NCBI GenBank assembly: GCA_020060765.1
Contig: JAGUZQ010000030.1
Coordinates: 1-64,000 of the forward strand
DNA: 64,000 bases
Direction: 5' to 3'
DNA from: Planctomycetota bacterium
Lineage (GTDB): Bacteria > Planctomycetota > SZUA-567
Part shown: piece after piece, positions 30,499 through 38,922 of the stretch
How positions within the stretch are numbered: position 1 is the first letter of the stretch
Layout of the letters: each line of letters starts with the position of its first letter
Translations under genes and position numbers: made by a program
Notes under the pieces: model-generated
Told to the model about the DNA's origin: nothing
Database searches by the model: none
The model's input: only the letters and a program-made list of their open reading frames with translations

Positions 30499-31590
30499 AT
30501 GGAAGAACAACCGATTTCGATTTTGAATGCCCTTGGCTGGTCAGCAGCCTGGGCCAACGCTTTTCTCGCCCTCAGCAACGCGAACCACATCCCTGCCCGT
30601 GTTATCCGGGAGCATCGGGGTGTCTATGCCCTTCTATCCGAAACCGGTGAATGCCTGGCCGAAGTGAGCGGGAGATTTCGCCATCAGGCGCGGACGCGAC
30701 AGGACTTTCCGGCTGTCGGAGATTGGGTGGCGTCCGAACGGCCGGATGAATTGTCCCGTGCCATTATTCATGCGGTTCTGCCGCGTTATTCCGCTTTTGC
30801 CCGGCGAACGCCCGGCGCAAAGGGCGAGGAACAGGTCGTCGCCGCCAATGTGGATACGGTCTTTCTCGTCAGCGGCCTGGACCACGACTTCAACCCGCGC
30901 CGCATTGAACGGTACCTTACTCTGGCGTATGAATCCGGTGCGGATCCGATTGTCGTGCTGAACAAGGCGGATCTCCGAACTGACCCGGAAGAGGCCAGAT
31001 TGCAGGCAGATGCGGTGGCGTATGGCGTTCCGGTTCTGCTGGTCAGCGCAATGACCGGTTTGGGATTGGAGGCGCTGCGGAATTCGCTTAAGCCCGGTAC
31101 AACCGGGGCGCTGCTCGGTTCTTCCGGCGTAGGCAAATCCACCATTGTCAATGCGCTCCTGGGATACGACCAACTGAAAACCGCCGCCGTAAGTGAATTC
31201 GAAAGCCGGGGGCGGCACACCACCACGCACCGGGAGTTGATTCCTCTGTCTGGCGGAGCCGTACTGATCGACACGCCCGGCATGCGCGAATTGCAGCTTC
31301 TGGCCGGCGATGCCGCGCTGTCGCGTTCGTTCGATGAGATCGCGGAACTTGCACAGTCCTGCCGGTTTCATGATTGCTCGCACGCCGGAGAGCCTGGGTG
31401 TGCCGTGCAGGCGGCACTGACGGATGGCGGGTTGGAGATGGAGCGCTACGAAAGCTATTTGCGCCAGCTTAAGGAGATCCGCCACCATCAGGTAGAACAG
31501 GACGTCCATCTGCAGATCGCGGAGAATAAACGCTGGAAAGAGATCCACCGTTCCATGCGGCATCACCACAAACGGAAAAATGGAGGATAA
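30499..31590 (+). CDS. rsgA: Ribosome small-subunit GTPase RsgA
   Basis: 363 residues. I start at M-E-E-Q-P-I-S-I-L (AAGGA eight bases upstream); an upstream extension of 79 codons is unconserved in character. Circularly permuted GTPase order, the family hallmark: OB-fold (about 35-95), then G4 L-N-K-A-D-L, G1 G-S-S-G-V-G-K-S-T, G3 D-T-P-G-M-R-E. Then a C-terminal zinc region C-R-F-H-D-C-S-H...G-C, and a basic tail. RsgA matures the 30S subunit by GTP hydrolysis. It is a lone gene between unrelated neighbours. Length is close to the usual 300-360. Confidence 0.93.
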   Translation: MEEQPISILNALGWSAAWANAFLALSNANHIPARVIREHRGVYALLSETGECLAEVSGRFRHQARTRQDFPAVGDWVASERPDELSRAIIHAVLPRYSAFARRTPGAKGEEQVVAANVDTVFLVSGLDHDFNPRRIERYLTLAYESGADPIVVLNKADLRTDPEEARLQADAVAYGVPVLLVSAMTGLGLEALRNSLKPGTTGALLGSSGVGKSTIVNALLGYDQLKTAAVSEFESRGRHTTTHRELIPLSGGAVLIDTPGMRELQLLAGDAALSRSFDEIAELAQSCRFHDCSHAGEPGCAVQAALTDGGLEMERYESYLRQLKEIRHHQVEQDVHLQIAENKRWKEIHRSMRHHHKRKNGG

Positions 31591-31628
31591 AGACCTGGCA
31601 AATGTTTTTTCCGTGCAAGGCTTTTTGA

Positions 31629-32162
31629 TTATGCGAATGCAAGATCGGATTTCTTTGTGGCCAGCTTCCCTTCCGGGGTATCGGGTGTCTCCAGCCCGTA
31701 ATCGTCCATGACCTGGGCGTATGCTTGCGGCAGCCAGGTGGCGGCCAGTCCGTCCAGATATAGCTCGGGATGCCGGAATTTACGGCCACGGATATGCCTG
31801 GTCATTTCTTTTTCCGCGCGCAGACCTATGTCGCGAAGAGCCAGAGCTTCCAGTTTGGCAGAATGGGCATTTTCTTTGTTTTCAAACATGCGCAGGCGGA
31901 TGAAATGGTAGGTGAACGACACCAGGTTTCTGGTGTAACGGAACCGTCGCGCGTCCCAGACCAGCCTTTGCGATATGCAAGGGTCTTCGCATTTTAACAT
32001 GACGTCGTCGATGACATTTCCCGCTTCCGCCAACAGCGACATGGTTTCCAGCAGCGACGGCGCATCGTTATCCGCTCCTGTGCGGGTGTCGTACGTGAAA
32101 TGGAGTGCCTTAAAGATTTCGCTTTGCCCAATCGCACGGTTCTGCAGGGTATCATTGTACAT
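31629..32162 (-). pseudogene. Unidentified 3' gene fragment
   Basis: About 177 codons from a possible ATG (M-Y-N-D-T-L-Q-N-R). The protein is helical and charged (S-L-L-E-T-M-S-L-L-A-E-A, R-F-R-Y-T-R-N-L-V-S-F-T-Y-H-F) and resembles C-terminal helical regions of large PVC glycosidases, but I cannot name it. It begins within the end of the truncated IclR gene in another frame, with no ribosome site. I read it as the tail of a larger gene whose front was lost when the IclR gene was cut. Confidence 0.4.
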
Positions 32163-32574
32163 GGAATGCCGTTTCATGTCGGCGCAGGGTAGGAGAGGGC
32201 TGGTGAATATCGCTGACAAACAGACTGCGTTCCGGCCTGATTCGCGCCAGATTGAATCGTTTCCCGTTGAATAAAACCGACACCACCACGAATTCCCGGA
32301 TCGATTCAACCAGGCTTTCGGCGCACATCTGGGCGACACCAGCCAGCGGCCCATATTTCAAACTGGATTGCGAAAGCGCGTGTATTTCCGGCCCCAGGCA
32401 ATATTCACCATGCTCGTCTCGCTTCACAAAGCCTATACATTCAAGGGTTTTCATGATATGCGAAAGGGTGGCTTTGTGGATCTGGAGGCGCTGCGAAATA
32501 TCTGTCAAGCCCAAGGCTTTTTCTTTTTTCAACAAGTCCATTATTAGAGAGACTTTTTGCAGAACAAGGATCAT
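32152..32574 (-). pseudogene. IclR-family regulator, C-terminally truncated
   Basis: 140 codons against about 250 for the family. ATG with GAGG upstream. The winged helix is intact (L-T-D-I-S-Q-R-L-Q-I-H-K-A-T-L-S-H-I-M-K-T-L; G-F-V-K-R-D-E; Y-C-L-G-P-E), and the effector domain begins (F-V-V-V-S-V-L-F-N-G-K-R-F-N-L-A-R-I), then the frame ends in an unrelated tail. The missing part coincides with the start of the unidentified fragment, pointing to a deletion join near 32170-32210. The DNA-binding half might still be made. Confidence 0.6.
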
Positions 32575-32742
32575 TTCAGCGGCGGCCTCAAAGCAGTTAT
32601 AACCAAAACCATAATTATATAAATAAAGACAGTTGCCGTTAAATTATACATAACTTAATCGTAATAAATAAATTTAATACATAAGTTTGCTAGTTTTGAA
32701 TCTTGATGTATATTACCAGTAAACTTTGCGTGGGATATTGCT
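32575..32742 (+). promoter_or_regulatory. AT-rich promoter region of fusion copy 2
   Basis: Very AT-rich against its GC-richer flanks. A candidate promoter is TTGCTA and TATATT 16 bases apart (about 32688-32715), giving a short leader before the ATG at 32743. The -10 area (C-T-T-G-A-T-G-T-A-T-A-T-T) resembles one at 51575-51589. No hairpin is seen. Confidence 0.4.
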
Positions 32743-34119
32743 ATGTCTGGTAAAATTATTCAACAAAAGTCCAAACTTGAGCAACTGGCAGCCAAGCAGT
32801 TTGGTTATTTTACGGCAAAGCAAGCAGTTTCGGTGGGTTATGTTGATAGAAATCATTCCTATCATTTGAAAAACGGTAATTGGGAATATATTGACAGAGG
32901 TCTGTTTCGGCTGCCTGGGTATACCGATTCCGCCGCATCTCTTTGCTGTAGATGGAGTTTATGGAGCAGGAATAACGCTGGCGAGGCGCAGGTCGTGATT
33001 GGATACGACACGGCTTTGTATTATTATAATATTATAGAGACCGAACCACTGTTTATTGATCTGATTGCGGAAAAATCGTTCAAGAAACAGATACCGGATT
33101 GCTGCGCCGTTCATTGGCGGTCATTTAAAGATTTGGGAATAAAGGACTTGGGCTGCATCTCCCTGACTTCTCCTTTGCAGGCGTTAAGAGATATCAAGGA
33201 GGAAAATCCGGAACGGCCAGACCTGCCGCTGCTGGCGTCAAAAGCAACCGAATGCGGTTTGATTACAACGATTGAACTGGAGCAGATCGGCCTGCCCTCG
33301 ACCGACTCGCCCAGCCAGATAGTTGGGATTTTTGACCCAAGCACGTCATTTGAGACTAAAGATAAAGGATGCGTTGCCAAGGAGATTAAAATGCAACCTG
33401 TAGAGAGAACTTCCCGCCGGGGTTGGGGAGGCTATTCCCGGGCAGCGTTCACGCTGGTGGAGTTGCTGGTGGTGATTGCGATTATTTCGATTCTGGCCAG
33501 TCTCCTGCTGCCGATGCTGGGGCGCGCGCGGGAGACGGCGCGGCAGATAGTCTGCGCCAGTCAAATGCGCCAACTCAGCGTAGCGTTCAACCTGTACCTC
33601 GACGACAACAGGGACGAATTCGGCAATTTAGGCGTGGACAATGCCGACCTGTACGGGTGCAGGGCTTGGATGGATCAATATGCCAGCTACTGGCTGGACA
33701 AGAAAAATCAATCCGGCGACTATAACCTTTTGAGTGTCTGCCCGTCGGATACCAGCGCGTGGCTACGCGTGAAAGGTGTGGATTTCTATGGCAGCAATTG
33801 CTGGTATCAGTATACGACTAACCACGGGCTGGTGTATTTCACTTACGGCATCAACGGCAGATGTTTTCTCAGCGGCACTACCGGACTTCCCATCCAGCCT
33901 CTTCCCCGGCGCACGCAGTTTAAAAATCCCTCCAAGGCTATGGATCGCGTGGACGGAGTTCACGGTTATGTCTGGCCAAGCTGGGAAATAGGTAATCCAG
34001 TTTACGGCGTACAGTACCGGCACAACGGCAAAGCAACGATTTCTTTCCTAGACACCCATGTCAAGACAGAGTCTTTCGGCGTGATCGACAACACCTACTG
34101 TGTTGAGCATTGGAAATGA
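32743..34119 (+). CDS. AbiEi-antitoxin-like domain fused to pseudopilin, copy 2
   Basis: 458 residues. N-terminal AbiEi-like part: [37 protein letters not shown], then an effector-like domain to about 170. A variable linker leads to [18 protein letters not shown] (about 234-255), where Ala replaces the usual Gly before the cleavage site, and a pseudopilin body with R-H-N-G-K-A...L-D-T-H-V at its end. An internal ATG at 33391 has a textbook AAGGAG (33379-33384) six bases upstream and would give a pilin with a 19-residue leader. It precedes a DUF4091-type lipoprotein by 101 bases on the same strand, as the other copies precede glycosidases. Confidence 0.8.
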   Translation: MSGKIIQQKSKLEQLAAKQFGYFTAKQAVSVGYVDRNHSYHLKNGNWEYIDRGLFRLPGYTDSAASLCCRWSLWSRNNAGEAQVVIGYDTALYYYNIIETEPLFIDLIAEKSFKKQIPDCCAVHWRSFKDLGIKDLGCISLTSPLQALRDIKEENPERPDLPLLASKATECGLITTIELEQIGLPSTDSPSQIVGIFDPSTSFETKDKGCVAKEIKMQPVERTSRRGWGGYSRAAFTLVELLVVIAIISILASLLLPMLGRARETARQIVCASQMRQLSVAFNLYLDDNRDEFGNLGVDNADLYGCRAWMDQYASYWLDKKNQSGDYNLLSVCPSDTSAWLRVKGVDFYGSNCWYQYTTNHGLVYFTYGINGRCFLSGTTGLPIQPLPRRTQFKNPSKAMDRVDGVHGYVWPSWEIGNPVYGVQYRHNGKATISFLDTHVKTESFGVIDNTYCVEHWK

Positions 34120-34220
34120 ACTTTTGATTCTTCGTTAGCTTTGGGGAAAAGTCCGTGATTGCGGGTAATGCCGTCTGGCTAAATATCTATCGAACGTCAT
34201 TTTTTACAGGAGGAGATTCG

Positions 34221-37127
34221 ATGCGGGATTATCACCGGGAAAGAAGCGACGGAAATTCGGGCAAGATTTTTGTGGGCAGTCTGGCGGTTTTCGCTGCCGT
34301 CATGGCGGCGTTGATTGCCGGCTGCAACGGGGAGACAAAACCGTCAGTCGAGAAAAAGCCTGAGAGAAGAAGCGACATCGGAACCATTACCGAAATCGCC
34401 AAGCCGCAGGAACTTCTGACCAAGGCCAAGCCTGCGCTGGCACAGCCTCCGCTGCCGACAGGCCGCGAGATGAAGGAAATGCCTTATGTGGAAACCGCGC
34501 CGGAACCGAAACTGACTGACGCGGAAACCAGTCGCGGTTACCTGCTTTTCACCCGCCCGATTACGGAAGTAGTCTATCCCAATACCCGCCCCTTGCCGAC
34601 GGAACGGTTTGAAAGCCTGTCGGCCTTCGCCACGCCGGGCGAATTCGAGCCGGTGACGTTCAGCATCTACCCGACGCGCGATCTGCAAAACCTGAAGGTG
34701 CGCGTTTCCGACCTGAAGCGCGAAGGCGGCGGCGTCATCCCGGAAAAGAATCTGTCCTGCCATCTGGTGACTTACTGGAACATCGGCTATCCCACCTATC
34801 GCTCCGACAAGACCTACCGCCGCGTGCCGGAATTGCTGGAGGAGGTGAACGTTCATTCCAGCCCCAAGGGCGAGTGCCAGCGCTACTGGATCAAAATCAA
34901 GGTGCCGGACGAAACCGCGCCCGGCCTTTACACCGGCTGCGTAACCCTATGGGACGACTGGTACGAGAAGGCGGTGCGGATTCCGTTGGCGGTCAAGGTG
35001 CTGGGATTCAAATTGCAGAAGGATCCGAAAAAGCATTTCACCGCGTATTACTATGACTACCTCGACTACCTTGACCCGAGTTACGCCAGCGATAAAAGAT
35101 TTAACGACAAGTTGGACTGGTACAAGAAGGCGGGGTTGAACACCTACCGGTCAATGGCGGATTACGGCTTTGACTGTATGCCGACCATGAACGGCAGGTA
35201 TGATGCGAAAGCCAAGAAGCTGTATATTCCCAACGCCGATTTCCGTTTTGCCGAGGGCAAGAAATGCGGCCTGGACAAAGGGCCGACGCTGTTGATTATC
35301 GAATCTTTCTTCGGGGCATATTATCGCGAGTTTACCAAGACTGACTGGAAAATTAAGATAAGCCACTGGAAGGTGCCGACTGTTCAGGATGAAGCTTTTT
35401 ATACCGAATTGACCCGCATGATCCGCGAGTTTGAAAAGGAACGCCAGGAAAAGGGCTGGCCGGAATTCTGGTACGGCGTGATGGACGAGGTCGACGCCAG
35501 CGCCGTCGAATTCAGTGTCAAGTGTCACCAGGCGGTGCGCGATGCGGGCGTAAGAATCTATATCACCAAAGATGTGAAGGCATCTGACTTCCAGCAATAC
35601 AAGGACGTGATTGATGTCTGGTGCGGCCAGCCGTATTCGGCCGGTTACGAGTATATCAAGAATAATCCGCAATACACTTACTGGTGCTATCCCAATCATA
35701 ATTCCTGGGAGCGGCGGGTGCCGTCGATCATGTGCAAGGGCGGGCGCATGACCTACGGCTTCGGCTTCTGGCGCAGCGGTTACGAGGGGCTTACCCCGTG
35801 GGCGTGGCGGCCGTCGTGGCGTGACTGGAACATGAATTACCTGGAAGAGCGCGGTTCCCCGGCAGGGAATGTCGCCGACCAGAACGGCAATATCATCAAC
35901 CCGACCTACTGGGAATGTTTCCGTGAAGGCTACGATGATTCGCGCTATCTTTATACGTTGCAGCAGGCAATTGTCGAACGCGAAGGCAACCGGAAATGCG
36001 CCGCCGAAATAGCGGAGGCGAAAAAGCTGTTGCAGGAAATCTGGGACTCGGTCAACGTGCAGCAGAAGTATCTCGACACCGGCATGTGGCCTTCCGGGCA
36101 ATTCAACGGTTTGCGGCTGAAAGTCGCGTTGATGACGGAAAAGCTGCTCAGTTTCCCGGCGTCTAATCCCGGCAAAATCGCGCCGTCGGTGCTGGTAACC
36201 GACACCGCGGACAAGCCGACCGCGGATGTCGCCGCCCTGATCGAAAACGAAATCGCCAAGGGAAATATCGAAGTCCTCGACCTGGGCGATGAGGACTTTC
36301 CGCTCTGGCAAAGTATCACCGGCGAGGGCAAAACCGAGCTTGACGACAAGCTGGCGCGGGTCGGGAAAAAGAGTCTGAAATATACCATTGTCGTCGACCA
36401 CAAGACCGACGGCGGCGGGGAAGCTGGCGATTATCCCATCGGCTGGCCGCGTATGCGGTCTGATTACAACAAGTTCAAAAAAGGCGGGATCGACTTCACG
36501 CAATACGAATATTTCCGCGTCTTCGTGCGGGTGGAGTCTGACCGCGACGAGGTGGCTGACGACAGCACTCAGGCTTATCTGACCTACGGTGCTGACGCTG
36601 CCAGCCTGCCTTCGTCCAACATCCTGGGGGCGGTAAATGAACGCGAATGGATTCCGGTGATTATTCCCCTGTCTGACGTGATCGATAAAAACGCCGATCT
36701 CGACCCCTGGCGGCGGATCACCTCGATGCAGTTCGGCATCGGCGAATCTCATTACAACGACGGGACGAAAATCACGTTCAACCTCGACGGCATCGCGCTG
36801 CTGCGGTTCAAGACGCCGGTGATCGAAAGCGTAGACGCGCCGGAGACCGTGATTCTGCCGCGCAAACTTTTGCGGTGCCCGTTCAATCTGATGGGAACTG
36901 GTTCGGTCAAGGCGGGCGAGTATGTGCTGGACAGCGCGCTGCAGGACGACAAGGGCGCAACCGTGCAGTTCGCTTCCCGCGATCTGCATGGCGCGCAGGC
37001 GGTGGAGCTGGAACTGGATAAAGTCAAACCGGGGAAATACACGCTTGTTCTGAAAGTTCTGAAAAACGGTGTGGTCGTCACCGAAAAGAAAACCGGGCTT
37101 GCATTTATTCCGGGGCCGCTGTATTAA
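34221..37127 (+). CDS. DUF4091-type glycoside hydrolase-like lipoprotein
   Basis: 968 residues from M-R-D-Y-H-R-E-R (AGGAGG in front); the frame opens 22 codons earlier but that would hide the lipoprotein signal ending A-L-I-A-G-C. A beta-sandwich N-domain (about 95-260) precedes a barrel with Y-G-V-M-D-E-V and a typical DUF4091 end, T-Y-W-E-C-F-R-E-G-Y-D-D-S-R-Y-L near 575. C-terminal beta domains follow, with a carbohydrate-binding-like region around 720-870. Glycoside hydrolase function for DUF4091 is a family-level inference. Expected at the cell surface or periplasm. Directly downstream of fusion copy 2 and probably cotranscribed with it. Confidence 0.78.
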   Translation: MRDYHRERSDGNSGKIFVGSLAVFAAVMAALIAGCNGETKPSVEKKPERRSDIGTITEIAKPQELLTKAKPALAQPPLPTGREMKEMPYVETAPEPKLTDAETSRGYLLFTRPITEVVYPNTRPLPTERFESLSAFATPGEFEPVTFSIYPTRDLQNLKVRVSDLKREGGGVIPEKNLSCHLVTYWNIGYPTYRSDKTYRRVPELLEEVNVHSSPKGECQRYWIKIKVPDETAPGLYTGCVTLWDDWYEKAVRIPLAVKVLGFKLQKDPKKHFTAYYYDYLDYLDPSYASDKRFNDKLDWYKKAGLNTYRSMADYGFDCMPTMNGRYDAKAKKLYIPNADFRFAEGKKCGLDKGPTLLIIESFFGAYYREFTKTDWKIKISHWKVPTVQDEAFYTELTRMIREFEKERQEKGWPEFWYGVMDEVDASAVEFSVKCHQAVRDAGVRIYITKDVKASDFQQYKDVIDVWCGQPYSAGYEYIKNNPQYTYWCYPNHNSWERRVPSIMCKGGRMTYGFGFWRSGYEGLTPWAWRPSWRDWNMNYLEERGSPAGNVADQNGNIINPTYWECFREGYDDSRYLYTLQQAIVEREGNRKCAAEIAEAKKLLQEIWDSVNVQQKYLDTGMWPSGQFNGLRLKVALMTEKLLSFPASNPGKIAPSVLVTDTADKPTADVAALIENEIAKGNIEVLDLGDEDFPLWQSITGEGKTELDDKLARVGKKSLKYTIVVDHKTDGGGEAGDYPIGWPRMRSDYNKFKKGGIDFTQYEYFRVFVRVESDRDEVADDSTQAYLTYGADAASLPSSNILGAVNEREWIPVIIPLSDVIDKNADLDPWRRITSMQFGIGESHYNDGTKITFNLDGIALLRFKTPVIESVDAPETVILPRKLLRCPFNLMGTGSVKAGEYVLDSALQDDKGATVQFASRDLHGAQAVELELDKVKPGKYTLVLKVLKNGVVVTEKKTGLAFIPGPLY

Positions 37128-37222
37128 TAAGTATGGCGAATCCAGGGGGCGTTCTCAATTGGAGCGCCCTCTGGGTTTCAAATGCTTGCATACAGGGAAA
37201 AACTTCCGGAGAGGAACCAGCC

Positions 37223-37702
37223 ATGAAAACGCTGGTGGTTTATTATTCCCGCAGCGGGATTACGCGCCAGGTGGCCGAAGCCCTGGCGCGGGAGCTGGGA
37301 GCCGACCTGGAGGAGATCGCGGAACCCGCCAAGCGCGCCGGAGTCTGGGGTTTTCTCAAATCCGGGCGCGAAGCTTTTCTGAAAATCACGCCGGAGATCA
37401 ATCCCGGACAACGCCAGCCCTCGGATTACGATCTGGTGATAGTCGGAACCCCGGTCTGGGCAAACACCATGGCCAGCCCGGTCAGAGCCTGGCTGACCGC
37501 GCACGGGAGCAGTCTGGGCAAAGCCGCTTTTTTCTGCACGACCGCGAGTTCCGGCGGTGAAAAAACTCCGCGCGATATGGCGGCGCTGGCTGGCAAGAAT
37601 CCGCTGGCGACTGCGTATTTTCTGGAGAAAAAAGTCAAGTCCGGATTGGTCGCGGAAGCGGTCGCAGCTCTTTGCGCCAAACTCCGCCAGCCGGCGGAAT
37701 AA
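37223..37702 (+). CDS. Flavodoxin-family protein
   Basis: 159 residues. I start at M-K-T-L-V-V-Y-Y-S-R-S-G (AGAGGA upstream); extra upstream codons are unconserved. FMN phosphate loop Y-S-R-S-G-I-T-R near residue 9, then D-L-V-I-V-G-T-P-V-W-A-N-T-M near 70 and F-C-T-T-A-S-S-G-G near 98, all flavodoxin landmarks. It carries electrons to unknown partners in the cytoplasm. It follows the DUF4091 gene by about 95 bases; whether it belongs to that transcript is open. Confidence 0.85.
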   Translation: MKTLVVYYSRSGITRQVAEALARELGADLEEIAEPAKRAGVWGFLKSGREAFLKITPEINPGQRQPSDYDLVIVGTPVWANTMASPVRAWLTAHGSSLGKAAFFCTTASSGGEKTPRDMAALAGKNPLATAYFLEKKVKSGLVAEAVAALCAKLRQPAE

Positions 37703-37799
37703 ATGAAAAATCAGGATTTTCCCTTTATTCCGATTATTTTCTGGTACACTATGAAAGGATAATGTAGATTATCGTCGGCGTAGCCGCTTCGGGGAAAAC

Positions 37800-38765
37800 A
37801 TGATTCTCAGCGCCTACTATCTGCGCGCCCACACCTACACCATGGTTCCCGCCCACGTCCGGGAAGACATGCAGTGGATGGCTGATGTCGGCACCGACAA
37901 TGTCTGCGTGGCGGTTCTCGAACAGGATCTGGCGCAGGGCTGGCACAACCTCGACATTATCTGCCAGGAAGCCGACCGCCTCGGCATGAAAGTCCACGCC
38001 GTTCCCAGCCGCTGGGGCGGCATAGTTTCCGGAGCGCCCAAGGTTCCCAGCGCCTTTACCGCCAACCATCCGGAAACCTGGATTCTGGACGCGGAAGGCA
38101 AAACGGTTTTTTCCGAATTCCTCGGCCCCAAAAGCAGCATCCATCATCCCGCCACGCGCGAGTTTTTCCTGAAAAAGATAGAAGAACTGCTGACCGAAAT
38201 TCCGTTCGCCGGTCTGATCTGGGACGAGGTAAAACTTTCGGCGCTGCCGGATTTCTCTCCCTGGGCGCGGAAAAACATGCCGGAAAACGCCGGCTTCGAA
38301 TGGCACATCGACCGCACCGCGAATTTTTTCGGAGAGATGAACAGCTTCGCCCGCAGCCTGCGGAAAAATCTGCTGATTTCCCTGTTTGTCTACGGCTGGC
38401 TCAAGGGTTATCCGGTCGAGGGCATGGCGAAAACCCCGGAGCTTGATTTTTACGGTTGCAACGGCCGCCCCTGGCGCGCGGCGGACAAGCCGGTTCGCCA
38501 CGGGCGTCCCGACAGTGCGCTGCTGGATTGCGGGCCGGAATTTATCGCTGCTGCGAAAAAGTACGGCAAGCACGGGTTGCTGCTGATCGAAACCCACGAT
38601 TACCAGACCAACGACATCTACCTGGTGGATCGGAAACTGCCGGAAGTTCTGGCTCTCGACGCCGGGCATTTCATTTACTACTATTATCCCCGCAATCTCG
38701 AAAACCCCGATATCCTCATGCGCATCCTGGGCGGGCATCTGCAAAAAGCCAAGCGTTTGCGCTGA
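37800..38765 (+). CDS. TIM-barrel glycosidase-like protein
   Basis: 321 residues. ATG with GGGG five bases before. No signal peptide. Barrel-like features: W-M-A-D-V-G-T-D near 26, I-I-C-Q-E-A-D-R-L-G-M-K-V-H-A-V-P, F-A-G-L-I-W-D-E-V-K, D-F-Y-G-C-N-G-R-P-W. The W-D-E motif at the end of a strand may hold a catalytic acid. It looks like the putative glycosyl hydrolase barrels common in this phylum, but I cannot name the family. A partial palindromic element begins 13 bases after its stop. Confidence 0.55.
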   Translation: MILSAYYLRAHTYTMVPAHVREDMQWMADVGTDNVCVAVLEQDLAQGWHNLDIICQEADRLGMKVHAVPSRWGGIVSGAPKVPSAFTANHPETWILDAEGKTVFSEFLGPKSSIHHPATREFFLKKIEELLTEIPFAGLIWDEVKLSALPDFSPWARKNMPENAGFEWHIDRTANFFGEMNSFARSLRKNLLISLFVYGWLKGYPVEGMAKTPELDFYGCNGRPWRAADKPVRHGRPDSALLDCGPEFIAAAKKYGKHGLLLIETHDYQTNDIYLVDRKLPEVLALDAGHFIYYYYPRNLENPDILMRILGGHLQKAKRLR

Positions 38766-38777
38766 TTCTGCCGCTTA

Positions 38778-38836
38778 GGACTCGTTCCAAAACAAGTTGT
38801 ATGTCAAACAATTTACCTTTGCTTCGTCATTCCCGC
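38778..38836. repeat. Partial MITE-like element, family 2
   Basis: Begins with a terminal repeat like that at 27993-28010 inverted (GGACTCGTTCCAAAACAA), follows the right arm of that element closely for about 50 bases, reaches GTCATTCCCGC and then stops matching. It is half of an element, the rest lost. It lies between convergent genes. Confidence 0.6.
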
Positions 38837-38922
38837 GAGATCGCAATAAAAGCCATCAAGCCAGTCAGCCATTTGGCCAATAAGCCGCAAGTTACGCTTG
38901 TTTTTAATGCGATAGCCCTGAT

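Noticed and set aside
35151-36989. 612-codon minus-strand frame
   Set aside because: It lies fully inside the DUF4091 lipoprotein gene, which has a signal peptide, ribosome site and family motifs. The opposite frame is a high-GC shadow without recognisable domains.
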